From Phascolomyces articulosus (Eukaryota > Mucoromycota > Mucoromycetes > Mucorales > Lichtheimiaceae): a stretch of 64,000 nucleotides of DNA. The stretch spans positions 1-64,000 of the forward strand of contig JAIXMP010000003.1 of NCBI GenBank assembly GCA_025677815.1. The letters are read 5' to 3'. Positions 1 through 18,539 of the stretch are shown here, one piece after another. The notes under the pieces were generated by a model that was not told where the DNA came from, ran no database searches, and saw only the letters and a program-made list of their open reading frames with translations. A program made the translations under genes and the position numbers. Each line of letters opens with the position of its first letter. Position 1 is the first letter of the stretch.

Positions 1-2577
1 CACATTTAATAAGAAACGATTTAAACATGATACCGAATTATTCGAGGTATTATATATATATTTTTCTAGATACTATGTAGAAAACCGAAACAAAAAGATT
101 TTGTTTGATATCCGACATGTTATTAATAAATTCATTTGGTTTTTTTCCAGGGTCCTGCCAAGAGCAATGCCTCGAAAAATAGTGTTGCTACCAATGTTGA
201 AAAACGATCGCAGCTATTAAATGAAATTGATATATTGAACGATTCACCAGCAAAACCTACAACACACAATGTTAAACATGATCAACAAGAACAAGATAAA
301 TTCGATTCCACCGCTCAAGGTAATATATATATAAGTAGGTTGTATGGATAAAATATTAAACTTGATTCTGCTTTTTAATAGGTGGATCGATCACGGTTGA
401 AACACCTGAACAAGCAACTGCATTTCGTAAATCCAAACGTATTCGAGTCTATGGTACCGATATCCCCAATCCATTCAGCACTTTTGAAGATTTATCGACC
501 TATCACAATTTAAAACCATTATTATATAAAAATATTCGAAAAAGCAAATATGCATCACCTACACCTATTCAAACGCAATCGATACCCATTATTCTTCATG
601 GCCGCGATTTGATGGCATGTGCACCTACCGGTTCCGGTAAAACGTTGGCTTATTTATTACCTATCTTACAAGATTTGGATAAACCATCCAAAATCGGGTA
701 TCGAGCATTGATCATTGCACCTACACGTGAATTAGCACAACAGGTATATAAAGGATCAAAGAAAAAAAAAAGGGGGGGGAATCGCTTACCATTTTGGATA
801 TTTATATTTATAAAAAAATAAATTATTAGATCGATCGTGAATTATCGAGAATTTCAGAGGGTACCAATTTAAAGATTAATGTTCTCACAAAGGCAACTGC
901 AGCACATAAAGCACAGAATCCTCAACAACGACAAAAGTTTGGTATGGACCTTTTTATTTATTTATTAGGAGGAGGATGGAAAGGGGTTATAATCTATTAT
1001 ATTAAATATACTTATTGATTTTGATGTACGTAGACATTTTGATTAGTACACCATTAAGATTAGTACACGCTATTCGAGAAAATGAAATTGATTTAAGCCA
1101 GTAAGTTTTCTCTCTCTCTATCTCGGATTATTTAATATATGCTTTTATTATCAAGTATATTGATCTGTTTTGTTTTCCACATTTAGTATACGTCATCTTG
1201 TATTGGATGAAGCCGATAAATTACTTGATCTTGGCTTTTTAGAACAAACGGATGAAATTTTCGCTGCGTGTTCAAGTACAACGATTCGTAAATCCTTGTT
1301 CAGTGCAACATTTTCATCGACGGTTGAAGATCTTGCACAGTCTGTCATGAAGAATCCTATTCGAGTTGTTGTGGGTGCACGGTATGTTGACGATAGTCAA
1401 TCTATATTCGATCCTATTTTCAGGACGTTTTTTTTTTGCTAACGATGTGTTTACTTTTTTATTTATTTATTTAGAAATGCTGCTACTGATACAATTAAAC
1501 AAGAATTAATTTTCACTGGCAATGAATCCGGAAAAATGGTTGCTTTACGACAATATATACAAAAGGGGATTCGTCCCCCTGTACTTATCTTTGTTCAATC
1601 CATTGATCGTGCCAAGGAACTTTTCCATGAATTAGTATATGACGGTATTAATGTAGAAGTGATTCATTCCGAAAGAACCAAAGCACAGGTATGATATATT
1701 GATATTTAAAAGTAAGAGGGGAAGAGAAATAAATAGAGAGAGAGAGAGGAACCCATGATTGAAACTAACTCTAAAAAACAAAAAAAAAAAATCGGTGGAA
1801 TGGGTAATTTTAGCGTGATAATATTATCAATCAATTCCGACTTGGCAAGATTTGGGTATTGATCGCTACCGAATTAATGGCGCGTGGTCTTGATTTTAAG
1901 GGTGTTAATTTGGTTATCAATTATGATTTCCCACAATCTGTAGCAAGTTATATTCATCGTATTGGTCGTACCGGTCGTGCAGGTCGTCAAGGTGAAGCTG
2001 TCACTTATTATACAAAGGATGATTTACAATATCTCAAAAGGTAAAAGAAAAAAGATACCTGTGGTGAATGAATTATAGAGAGAATATCTAGACTCATCAA
2101 TGATTACATTCTATTATCATGGCTAGTGTTGTGAATGTGATGCGAGAATCTGGTTGTGATGTACCTGAGTGGATGCTTAATTTGAAAAAGCCAAAGTAAG
2201 TTTTATATATAATATATATTTAGTAGAAGTTTTATTATTAGAAAAAAAATAAGACATGACTTATTTGAAACCTTACTTTTCTATATAGTCATCAACAACG
2301 AAGAGAAATTCGACGAGGTGTTGAAAGAGAAACTATTGATAGTACACCTAAACGTGATAAGTTAGCAGCTGATAAGAAAAAGTAAGTTGTTGAAATGTGT
2401 AAATATGCAATCGATCCAGAAAAACTCATCATGAATAATGAACTTTATTTTTTTCAATTTAGAGCAATTATTGAAGCATCTAAAAAACGAAAAAATAAGC
2501 AAAAACAACAAGAAAAGAAGAAAAAAGCCAAGAAACAAAAATTAGCATCCTCTTCCTCATCCGAAACATCAACCTAA
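1..2577 (+). CDS. ROK1: ROK1/DDX52-type DEAD-box RNA helicase (5' end outside window)
   Basis: ATP-dependent RNA helicase of the Rok1/DDX52 family, which acts in the nucleolus on the early 18S rRNA precursor. Exons read: 1-46, 151-319, 382-743, 830-941, 1034-1100, 1187-1381, 1485-1689, 1814-2040, 2127-2195, 2289-2381, 2463-2577. Together they give about 552 residues, close to the family's usual length, so only a few N-terminal codons are missing upstream. Visible motifs in order: the N-terminal FNKKRF box in the first exon, the Q-motif region ([10 protein letters not shown]), motif I APTGSGKT, motif Ia PTRELAQ, motif II DEAD, motif [21 protein letters not shown] and motif [15 protein letters not shown]. 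The C-terminus is a Lys-rich tail, as in other Rok1 proteins. It converges on the kinase gene with only 144 bp between stop codons. The family call is secure; intron borders are inferred from phase and motif continuity. Confidence 0.93.
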
Positions 2578-2721
2578 TTCATCATCATCATCCATTTTAC
2601 ATTTTTAGAATAATAATGATAAAAAAAAGTATGTACATTAAATAATAATAAAACAAGACTTGATATATATATTTTTTCTGTGTATGTATCTATATTTTCA
2701 TTGATGGATGAATGGAATGAT

Positions 2722-4464
<1,743 letters not shown>

Positions 4465-5096
4465 ATTAGTGTATGATGGGTGTGTGCGTGTGTGAGACAG
4501 TAAGGGAAAAAGAAAGAGTAAAAAAAAAAAAATTGAGTTTCAACTTGATGCCAGGGAAAAGAAGTACGTATACAACTCAGATATCAAAAAATCAAACGGA
4601 GGCGAAAAAAAACAACCAACAAAAAAAAACACATGGTCGTTCAAAGTAACTGTAGGTCGCCGATCTATATAAACATTTACACATACTACTTTAGTGTGTC
4701 AAGTACGTATATTATAGTAAAAAAAAGAATCTTTTATTATTATTGCTGTTGTTGTTTAATGATGAATGAAGAAATGATAAAAAAAGATGATGATGAGATT
4801 ATTATTTGAATATGAAATGATTATTAATTCTACAAAAAAAAAAGGGTTTATGTTATATATATATGTAATTTGTTATATGTTTTGACCAATATATATTTGG
4901 GGGGTGGGGGAGAGGAGGAGGAAGAGGAAGAAGAGGGAGAGAGAGAGAGAAGAGAAATGAAGGAGTGTTAAAGTTTGATTGTTTTATAATAATAATAATA
5001 ATAAGCATGCAAAATGGGATGAATGACATGTTTTTTTTTGTGTAAATAGTGTGAGTTGTCATGGAAACACAAGATTATTGTTGTTGACGTTATGTT
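4465..5096. other. Intergenic: kinase promoter and cyclin 3' flank
   Basis: No gene seen. It holds A-runs, a GA-rich purine run near 4910-4960 and an (ATA)n run at about 4990. The 5' side must contain the promoter of the minus-strand kinase gene; no convincing TATA box was picked out. Confidence 0.5.
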
Positions 5097-6540
5097 TTAA
5101 ATACATGGCGCATGTCCAAGGACAAATTGTGTTCGAGTAGGTCGGAGCAAGCATGGAGGAGTCTGAGATTTGCAACGTTTATTCGGCTGTTGATATTGTT
5201 GTTGTTGATTAAAATCGGGCGTATTATCTGCTGCTCGTGGGCGTTTTACACCTGAACGTGCATAAGTCATCTGAGGAGGATAAAGATGATGAAGATGATG
5301 AAGTGGGAATGGTGGTTGAGGAGTCGTTAATGTTGCCGCAGCACTAGTAGTACTAGTAGTGGTAGTAGTAGCACTTGTTGATGATGATATCATGGAGGCG
5401 TTACTATTATTATTATTATTAAATGGTAACATCATTAACATTTGTTGTTGTGGCGGTAAAATAGTATTAGTCGTTGTTGTTGTTGTTGTAGGTATAGAAG
5501 AGGAAGAGGATGTAGAGGATGAGGACGTAGTAGAAGAAGAAGTAGTATTCGTTGAAGAAGTGGTTGTAGAAGAGGAACATCGACACATTGAATTGTTATT
5601 ATTATTCGTTGTTATTGATGAAGCAGACATATCGGGAGTCCATGCAAAAGAGATGTGATGTAAGGAGTTTACAGGTGGTTCGGCCAAGGCATCGGCAACA
5701 TAGTCACGTAACAAACGATGCAGATCATCAAACACGTTCTGCTTCATATAAAGTTGATAGTCGCACAATTCAAGAAAAGTACGTTCCGCAAGATTGACTT
5801 GATGCACATGCATACGTGCTATAGAAGCCCAAGCTGAATTTCGATAGGTTTTATCTTGAACATATTTAGAAGCAACAATTAAACTCGCTAAAAACATTCG
5901 TTTTGGGCAACCAACATAACTTTTTTTTTGTTGATAACTTGCAGTATGTTGGTTATTATTTTTCAACTGAATCAAAGATTGCCGTATCGATTGTTGTGTT
6001 TGAAATAAATAACAAATAGCAATTTGAGCGGTTGTATAAGTTGTATGAGATCGTTTTAATACTTCACGAATAAAAGATCGGATAGAAATGGGTAAGACCT
6101 GCTCACCCACATCTTGGTATATTCCTCGCCACATGATTTCCACCATATTGGTCATGATGTCTAATTTTAAACCACACAATACACAAAAAGAAAGAGAATT
6201 TAGTATTATTGGCTTTTTTTTTTTTTTGCTTAGCAATATTTTTTTTATTTATCATTGGATTGGTTCATTTACCTAAAAGTGCCTCAACGTACGCCAAGCG
6301 TCGGTCCATATTGATAAGAATTGGTAGTTGTTGATGTCGATGATGATGAGAATGAGGGTGATGATGATGATAATGATGGTGATGATGATGTGGATTATGT
6401 TGATGATGAGTAGTATTAGAAGGTTGTTGTTGTTGTTGTTGTGGAAACGCGTGTTGCCGTCGTAATGGTTGTTGTTGAGGTTTATGATACATACAATGAG
6501 TAGTTGTAGTAGTTGATGGATGTTGTCGACACGAATTCAT
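5097..6540 (-). CDS. PHO80/PCL-type cyclin with low-complexity tails
   Basis: Cyclin-box protein, likely the regulatory partner of a Pho85/Cdk5-type kinase. Two exons, 6273-6540 and 5097-6160, give 443 residues. The first exon is almost all low complexity (Gln, Thr and a long His-rich run) up to RRLAYVEALL. The second exon starts with the cyclin box: MVEIMWRGIYQD, FIREVLKRSHTTYTTAQIAICYLF, then CPKRMFLASLIVASKYVQDK, RNSAWASIARMHVHQVNLAERTFLELCDYQLYM. The last of these motifs is the classic third/fourth helix pattern of PCL/CLG1-like cyclins. After the box comes a Ser/Thr/Asn-rich tail encoded by trinucleotide runs, ending in RPTRTQFVLGHAPCI. The long open frame on the opposite strand (5359-5658) is a shadow of the repeats. 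Which PCL subfamily it belongs to cannot be decided by eye. Confidence 0.82.
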
Positions 6541-8721
6541 CTTGGTTCAAAATAAATCAAAAAGAAAAAAAAAAAAAGGAAAAGAAGAAGAACAAGGGAA
6601 ATCGGATTGACAATCAAGTTTAAAGGATATATAAAAAAAATAAGGGCAGGGGGAACAAGATAAAAGGGGGTTTAGAATCTTTTTTTTTTTTTTTGCTTCT
6701 CCCGGACAAAGAACTTTTTTTTTAATACAAGGAGAATATGCCGTGTTTTTTATATATATATATTTACGGTGAATATGATGTTAATTCTCTTTTATTGAAG
6801 AAGAAAAAAAAAGAGAAGGAAGAGGCGGAAAGAAAAAAAAAAGAAAGAGGAACAATTGAAACTTATGATAATAATTAATGGGGAAATATTATAATGATAA
6901 TAATGATAAAATAAATAAATGGCGCCCGCCGCACATGGCAAATCATTCACAATCATTGATGATGATCGGGCTACAAATAATAATTATAATAATCCATCGT
7001 TTTGTATCACTTGTAAAAAAATCACACGCAGGAATATGCGCAAAAGTGGTTAAATAGAAATTTACAAATATGACCATTTCATTCATTATTCTAAAATCAC
7101 TTTATTATTTAATAGGAATGCTTTTCGTTGTTTATTTATTACTTATTACGCCCTACTACATAAAATCTATGATCTTATTATATAATAAAGAAGTATGTAC
7201 AAAAAGTAAAAAAGTCGCTCAAATAAGGATGATAAAAGGGGAATCCTATTATCTTTTTGTGGATTCATACACTTTTACTTACTCAAGTAAGTCACTAGAT
7301 CTTTTTTAATTCGATCATTCACTTTATGATGATTTAAAGAAGTTCATTATTTATTTTATGGTGGCAAAAAAAATATTTACATATCCAAAACAAGTAGAAT
7401 AAACAATGGGACTTTTATCATTTCCACCTTTTTTTTTTAAAAAAAAAAAACCCCACTCTCCCCCCAACTCAACCCCCCCCAATTGAAAACTTTTTTAAAT
7501 ACCATCCATCCCTAATATTGATAAACTACTTTTTGCATATACATATCACATTGCATTATTATTATTATTATTATTATACATTATTATTCACCCCTTTGAG
7601 ATATTTTAACAAGTTCGTTTGTTAATAAAATGGGGAGAGAGAGAGAGAGAGAAAAAAAACAGCAACAAACAAAAAAAAATCATCCTTTTTGTTATGTAAT
7701 CTATACACATAAAGAAAAACGGGTTTAAAAATCAATATATATAAATATGAATGTAATGTATGTAACGTATGGTTGTAATTGCCATTGCTACCTAGTGACA
7801 AATCAATTCAAGGAGCCCCATCGTTTCTTTTCTTTTTCTTTTACTCCCCCATTATTCATTTTGCCGATCCAAGTTTTTCTATAATTATTATATTCCTTTA
7901 CACAGCAGAGACTATATAAAAAGAGGAGTTTTTTTTTTACGGATGAAATGAGGGGAATTAAAATAAAACGATTACTTGTAAAAGATAGAACTATCTTATT
8001 ACTACTTGTTGATCAAGTAAGGAAAAAAAAAGAAAGGGCTTGGTCATATTTATATATACAAGTCCTGGGACATGTTGTTGTTTATGGTTAAAGGGAGATG
8101 CATCATCATCATGTAAATGTGTTTATAACAAGCATTAGTCAACCACTTAGTGATAACTCATCCCCATTCACAACATATAAAAGCCACGTTCTGCTAATCC
8201 TTTCTTCTTCAGTCTTCTCTGTTCACCCCCACCTTCCTCCTTCCTCCTTCTTTTCTGGGGGAGCATGTACATCTTCTTTCTATATATGCCACTCTTCAAT
8301 TCATTATTATTATCATCCTAACAACTTTTTTTTGCCCTTAAAATTCTTACATCTTTCTCACATACACATCTAATACCATAAGGTTATTCTGCTCTCATAC
8401 TTTTTTTTCTTTCCACCCCAACAAAAAAAAAAGATTATTCAAATGACTTTCTAATCCCATTATCGTCGAATACAAAAACTCTCTCTCTCTTGGGTTAATA
8501 GGAATCCTCCATTTATCCATAAAATATATAAATAGAAAAAAAAAATGGAAATATACCTTTTTGTTTTATTTCTTTATCATTTTTTTTAATGAGTGAGTGG
8601 GTGTAAGTAGTTGTGGTGGGTTATATATATATATATCATAATATTTTTTTGGTGGTAGAATTGGATAGAAGAAAATAAAAAGAGGATGGGTAGACTTTTT
8701 AATAATAAAATATATAAGTGA
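6541..8721. other. Intergenic, 2.2 kb, cyclin promoter and LUC7 3' flank
   Basis: No supported gene. Small open frames at 7070-7309 (two hydrophobic stretches) and 8098-8373 are AT-rich or low complexity, without family signs. A GC-rich island at 6921-6939 (GGCGCCCGCCGCAC) stands out from the AT-rich surroundings about 380 bp upstream of the cyclin start and may be a promoter element. Poly(A/T), (ATT)n near 7557 and (GA)n near 7640 are simple repeats. Confidence 0.5.
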
Positions 8722-10279
8722 TTAATCATAACGGTTTCTTCTTGGAGAACGTGATCGGGAACGGCGAGGATACTCTTCATCATAATGACGAGATCGTCTG
8801 CTATAACGTTCCATTTCTCGGTCCCAATCGTCTTCAGCATTGTTATTGTTGACAATGTTGTTGTTACCTCCTCTTCCACTTTCTGTGGTGGGTGAAGTTG
8901 CTAAAGTACCATTCCCACTTCGACGATCGCGACTATCACGACTGTCACGACGACGACGATAATCATCGCGTTCTCTATATCCACGATCACGATCAGAATA
9001 TCGACGATAATCTCTATCCCTACCTACGTCTCGGCGATCGCGGTAGTCGTAACGTGCTCGTGTATAATCTCTGTCTCGACCATATGATTTGGCCTATATA
9101 TTATATTTTTATATTAGCTTTTTTTCCCCTCTCTTCTTCTTCCTCATAATAAGTGTTCATTTTTGATAAAAAAAACATCTTACCTTCATTTGATCCAATG
9201 TTTCACGGATTTTAAGGTAACCTTGATGTTGCTTACCCTGGTAATGCGCCTCCAAACGATCCGAGGAATCATTAGTAACAAGAAATGCGCCACATACTTG
9301 GCAAACCTATTTCGAATCCATTCGTATTAAGTACATATACTATTCTATTTTATATGTTCATATATATTTTTTTCTTACCTCCATACGCTTTTCTGACTTG
9401 CTTCCATCCAAATTCTTTTTGGTTTTTTTTTATAGGTGAATACATTTGTCAATAATTCTATTCAATAATGAAAAAAAAAATGAATAAAAACATAAATATC
9501 AAACTTACCTCTTTCAATTGACCCAATTCAGCTTGAAGTTTTTCTACTTCAGTCGTTAATTCAGTTGCTTCTTGTACGCGTCCTTCTTCACCAGCTTCTT
9601 CAATCTTTATATTTTTAATTGTTGTTGTTTGAATGTGTATGGTTTTTTTTAATGATGAATGATCATTTATTTATTTTTTGTGAGGAGAAGGAGGAGGTGT
9701 TTATTTTTTATGTGTCAAGTTCAATTAATGTGTTTCTTTTAATATCTCATATAACGGAACCCATTCTTTCTTAAACACACACACACATGCCTCTTCCATC
9801 TTCCCCCACTTATCCACACATCCTTTATTCTTAAACTCATACTCAACTCCACTTTTACATACCAGCAAAGGGAGAAAAGTTGAAATAAAAAAAGATTTTT
9901 TTCTTTTTTGACACCAAAATAATATATAAGAGCACTTACCTTTTGTAACATTTCTTTAATCTTGACATCAATCAAGACAATTTTTTCTTCACGTTCTTCT
10001 TTACGTACTTCTGCCAACTATATATAGATATAAAGTAAATTTCCCTATTTCTTCCAAAACAAATAGACATAAAAAAAAAAGTTATTTTTTTTTACCTTGT
10101 CATCACCTTGAATATTCAATCGACCTTTGCCATTGCGAATACGACGACCTAAATCGTTGACAAGCTTGTTGAGATAATCATAGAACTCGGCTTCATATTG
10201 ATATTTATGTTTATCAGGTGCATTTTGATAACGTTCCTTCAATCGATCATTATGAATCTTATCACATGGACCTATGCCA

Positions 10280-10323
<44 letters not shown>

Positions 10324-10692
10324 TTTTATCTTGATGACAAAAATAAAGTTCTCCATTTACCCAAATCTGATTTTGTATTTGTAAATAATTGAGAAGGACA
10401 ATAATCAACGAGATAATGTTTACAAACCTAATTAAAAAAAAAAAAGAGAAAATTAGTATTTCATCAATGAAAAGTATATATTTATATATTATTCAACTTA
10501 CACTATCGTCCCAGAAATCTTTATTATCTACATCCACATATTGGGACATTAGATTTTCTAACATTGCTTTTTGGTACTCTATATAAATTAAACCATTATT
10601 TTTTTTTAAAAAAAAAGGATGAGTTGTTATTGTTATTGTTAAATACACGACATTAAAATTTCTAAAAATAATAAAACGATCGTTTTACCCAT
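8722..10692 (-). CDS. LUC7: U1 snRNP-associated protein LUC7
   Basis: LUC7/LUC7L family protein of the U1 snRNP, acting in 5' splice-site selection. Exons in order of translation: 10689-10692, 10502-10578, 10361-10427, 10096-10271, 9940-10017, 9509-9604, 9379-9414, 9184-9306, 8722-9093; 342 residues. The first coding exon is just ATGG, completed by the second exon to give M-E-Y-Q-K-A-M-L. Visible features: LMSQYVDVDNKDFWDDSVCKHY (start of the first zinc finger, C..HYLVDYCP...LGPC.KIH), a coiled central part (EEREEKIVLIDVKIKEML), the second zinc finger (MEVCQVCGAFLVTND...HYQGKQHQGYLKIR), then an Arg/Asp/Tyr- and RS-rich tail ending SRSRSPRRNRYD. The nine exons, two of them tiny (4 and 36 nt), are well supported by phase. 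Intron 3 contains an (ATT)n run near 10281-10320. Confidence 0.93.
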
Positions 10693-11464
10693 GGTGTAAA
10701 TATAAATGTGTTTTTAAAAAAAAGGTGTATGTATGTGTATATGTGTGTGTATGTGTGGGAGAGTGAGAGAGACGAACAAGAAAAAACAAAAAACAAAAAA
10801 AACCTTGTTGGCTGAGCTTTTTTTTTCTTTCTAATAATTCAATTATGTTGGTTATAATAGTTCAGGTTCCATCCAATCAAATGAGTGCATGAGATCTTGT
10901 TTTCTTAATAGAAAGGGAATTATATCAAAATGAGGGAAAACACTGATTGTTTTTTGTTCGCATGACAATACGCCACTTTTGAAATCATAATGATTTCGTT
11001 CGATTTTCTGTTAATAACTTGAGGTGAACGCATCTTACAAAAAATGAAACCCCCCATATTTATTTATTTATTTAGTGACGATTGTAAAATGGCCTATGTT
11101 TATGGTTGTACATGGATTACCGTGTGTAGAGTACAACATAAAAAAACCAACAGATTTATGCTTCTGGCGCAGCAACATTAAAGATGTAAATATCTGTCCA
11201 AAATTGAAGAGTTTCCTCCGAATCATAAACAAGATCAAAAACCGCCAAAAATAAATAATGTATAAACAAAAAAAAAAAACTTGGGTTGGGTTGTTATTAT
11301 TTACATAAGAAAAAAAAAGAAATGATGAAACAATATGTACAAGGAAAAAGTTGAAAGAAGAACCAAAAGAAAAGAGAAAAAAAAACAAACAAGAAAAGAC
11401 GTTACGTACTCAAATAAAACAAATAAAAAAAAAATACTACTTTTTTTTCTTTTTTTTTTTTTTT
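10693..11464. other. Intergenic: LUC7 promoter and SFP1-like 3' flank
   Basis: No gene seen. A GT-rich stretch at 10726-10760 lies just upstream of the LUC7 start. The open frames at 11068-11388 and 11351-11569 are poly(A)/poly(T) driven and opposite or overlapping to the zinc-finger gene; I do not accept them. Confidence 0.5.
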
Positions 11465-12744
11465 TTACATCATTACAGTAGCTGCAGCAGCAGCAACAGC
11501 AGCATGATGAATAGATTGTTGTCTTTGTCGAAGTTTGGCCAAATGTGTATGTTCAATATGATATTTTAAACCATTTAAATTTTTATAACGTTTGTTACAA
11601 ATACCAATAGAACAACGATAAGGTTTTTTAGCATTCAATTCATCTTCATCTTCTTGTTTTTCATGACAATGACCATGGGATTTATGATATTTTAAACCAT
11701 TAGCATTTTTATATGACTTGTCACAACCTTCTACTTGACATTTATAAGGTCTTTCACTGGCATCTATTATATAATAAGAAAGAACGGGAAGGGGTGAATG
11801 GTTTGAGTCAAAGGACTTTTTTTTTTTGCTCTAAAGGAAATATTACCTTCTTCGTAATTATAGAAAAGATCGGCGGAATTGACTTGTTGTAATAAGAGTT
11901 CAATATCGGTTGTATTGTTTGGATAATACCATTCCATAGGAAATTTTCGTTTCTTTAGTGGTGGAGATGGAGGCGGGGTAAACAGATCCTCTCCACTACT
12001 GCTACTACTACTCGAAACACTTGTTGTATCGATAGGACTTGACCCGCGGCTGTCAAAAGAAGATGTTGTTGTTGGTATCTGACTTGAAATTATTTCCCCA
12101 TCCTCCTCTTGTTGAAATGTTGCATTTATAGGATCGATCGTCGTCATGATCGGCAATGATTGTTGTTGTTGTTGTTCATGATGATGGGAAGTGGATAATT
12201 TTTTTAATGGAGGTAAAGAAACAATAGGTTGTTGTGATGGTGATGGTAATAAGGATGATGGAGTAGGTTGTATTGAATCATCCATCATCGTCATCATTCT
12301 ATTGCTAGCAGTGGTAGTAGTTGTATCATTGGAAGAAGAATGATTGGGAAACATCATGGCAGAAGTGGTCCATCCCATTAACATAAAAGGAAGTGTACTT
12401 TCTTCTTCTTCTTCATCATCATCATCATCATCATCATCTGAAAATACATGATTTTCTTCAAAATGATGTAACAAAGCATGAAGATCTAATAATCTTTGCC
12501 CACAGCATAAAAAATCACGACAAAACGCGGATTCTAATTCACGTTGTCGTGCATTAGGATCTTCTTCTTGTTCGGGCTCTTTTAGAAAAAAACAAGATGA
12601 CGCATAATAAGAATCAGGTGTTGCTGTGGTAAATGAACTAAATGATAATAACAATAATTAATATATATAATTTATATGAATTGTCTTATTTCATTAAAAT
12701 AGTGATATAGAAGAAAAATTAACATACCTGTCGATGAGCATCAT
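11465..12744 (-). CDS. SFP1-like C2H2 zinc-finger transcription factor
   Basis: Putative DNA-binding regulator of the Sfp1 type; in yeasts Sfp1 controls ribosome-biogenesis genes and cell size. Exons: 12728-12744 (17 nt, M-M-L-I-D-S), 11847-12637, 11465-11763; 368 residues. The N-terminal part has a C2H2-like unit FCRDFLCCGQRLLDLHALLHHFEENH, then an Asp/Glu run encoded by GAT/GAA repeats, a long Ser/Thr/Gln-rich low-complexity region, a PPPSPPLKKRK patch that could serve as a nuclear signal, and YYPNNTTDIELLLQQVN. The C-terminus carries two linked zinc fingers with the typical Sfp1 look: YKCQVEGCDKSYKNANGLKYHKSHGHCH and YRCSIGICNKRYKNLNGLKYHIEHTH, followed by an Ala-rich end. The paired -K(S/R)YKN.NGLKYH- is the strongest evidence. 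Orthology to Sfp1 rather than a paralogue is inference. Confidence 0.85.
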
Positions 12745-17830
<5,086 letters not shown>

Positions 17831-18539
17831 AAAAAATACACCATTAATTATATAAATCTACCGCACACACAAAAAAAATCCGTACGCATTTACCTTTTTT
17901 CATTCAATCCCCCCCAAAAAAAAGAATCGTATCCTTTTGTTTCTAGTTTTTTTTAAAGTACATATAAATCCCTAAACATAACAATTCACGATTATTATAC
18001 ATATTATAAATACATCCCCTCTCCGCACAATATCTTTCACTCCTATTTTGTAAAGAAACTAAAAAAAAAAAGAAAAAGTTTGATGTTTATTTTATCCTTC
18101 ATATAAATAGATATGTAATATTTTGAAAAGTGGGTTGTCTTTTTTTTTGACGTTGAAATGTTTGGATTTGATAATCATAAAAAAGTACCCACATTGTTTG
18201 ATCTATAACATTTTAATGGCATATTTTTTTTCTTTTTTGTAAAATTTTCCCAGGTGCCTATATTAGTCATATTACAGGTTCATACTCAGGTTACATAATT
18301 TTATCACGCAAAAACGTTCAAGCACCCTTCATGCTAGGCGCACAGACCATCAATCTCCATTGTTTGAAACATCACTGAATAAATTAAACAACAAAAAAGG
18401 CTGATAATTTTACATTGTAATATATATATATATTTATTGATAAAATGGATTGGTATACATATACTAAAGTCTATGTTGGTATATAAATATTAAATAAAAA
18501 AGAATAACGAGGATGTCATAATTATTTCTTTTGGGTATC
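17831..18539. other. Intergenic between convergent HSP60 and P1
   Basis: Shared 3' region, no gene seen. It contains the AATAAA-like signals expected for both neighbours and A/T runs only. Confidence 0.5.

Noticed and set aside
5359..5658. Plus-strand Val/Glu-rich open frame
   Set aside because: Antisense shadow of the trinucleotide repeats in the cyclin gene.
7070..7309. Small protein with two hydrophobic segments
   Set aside because: AT-rich frame in a promoter region, no family signs, no supporting context.
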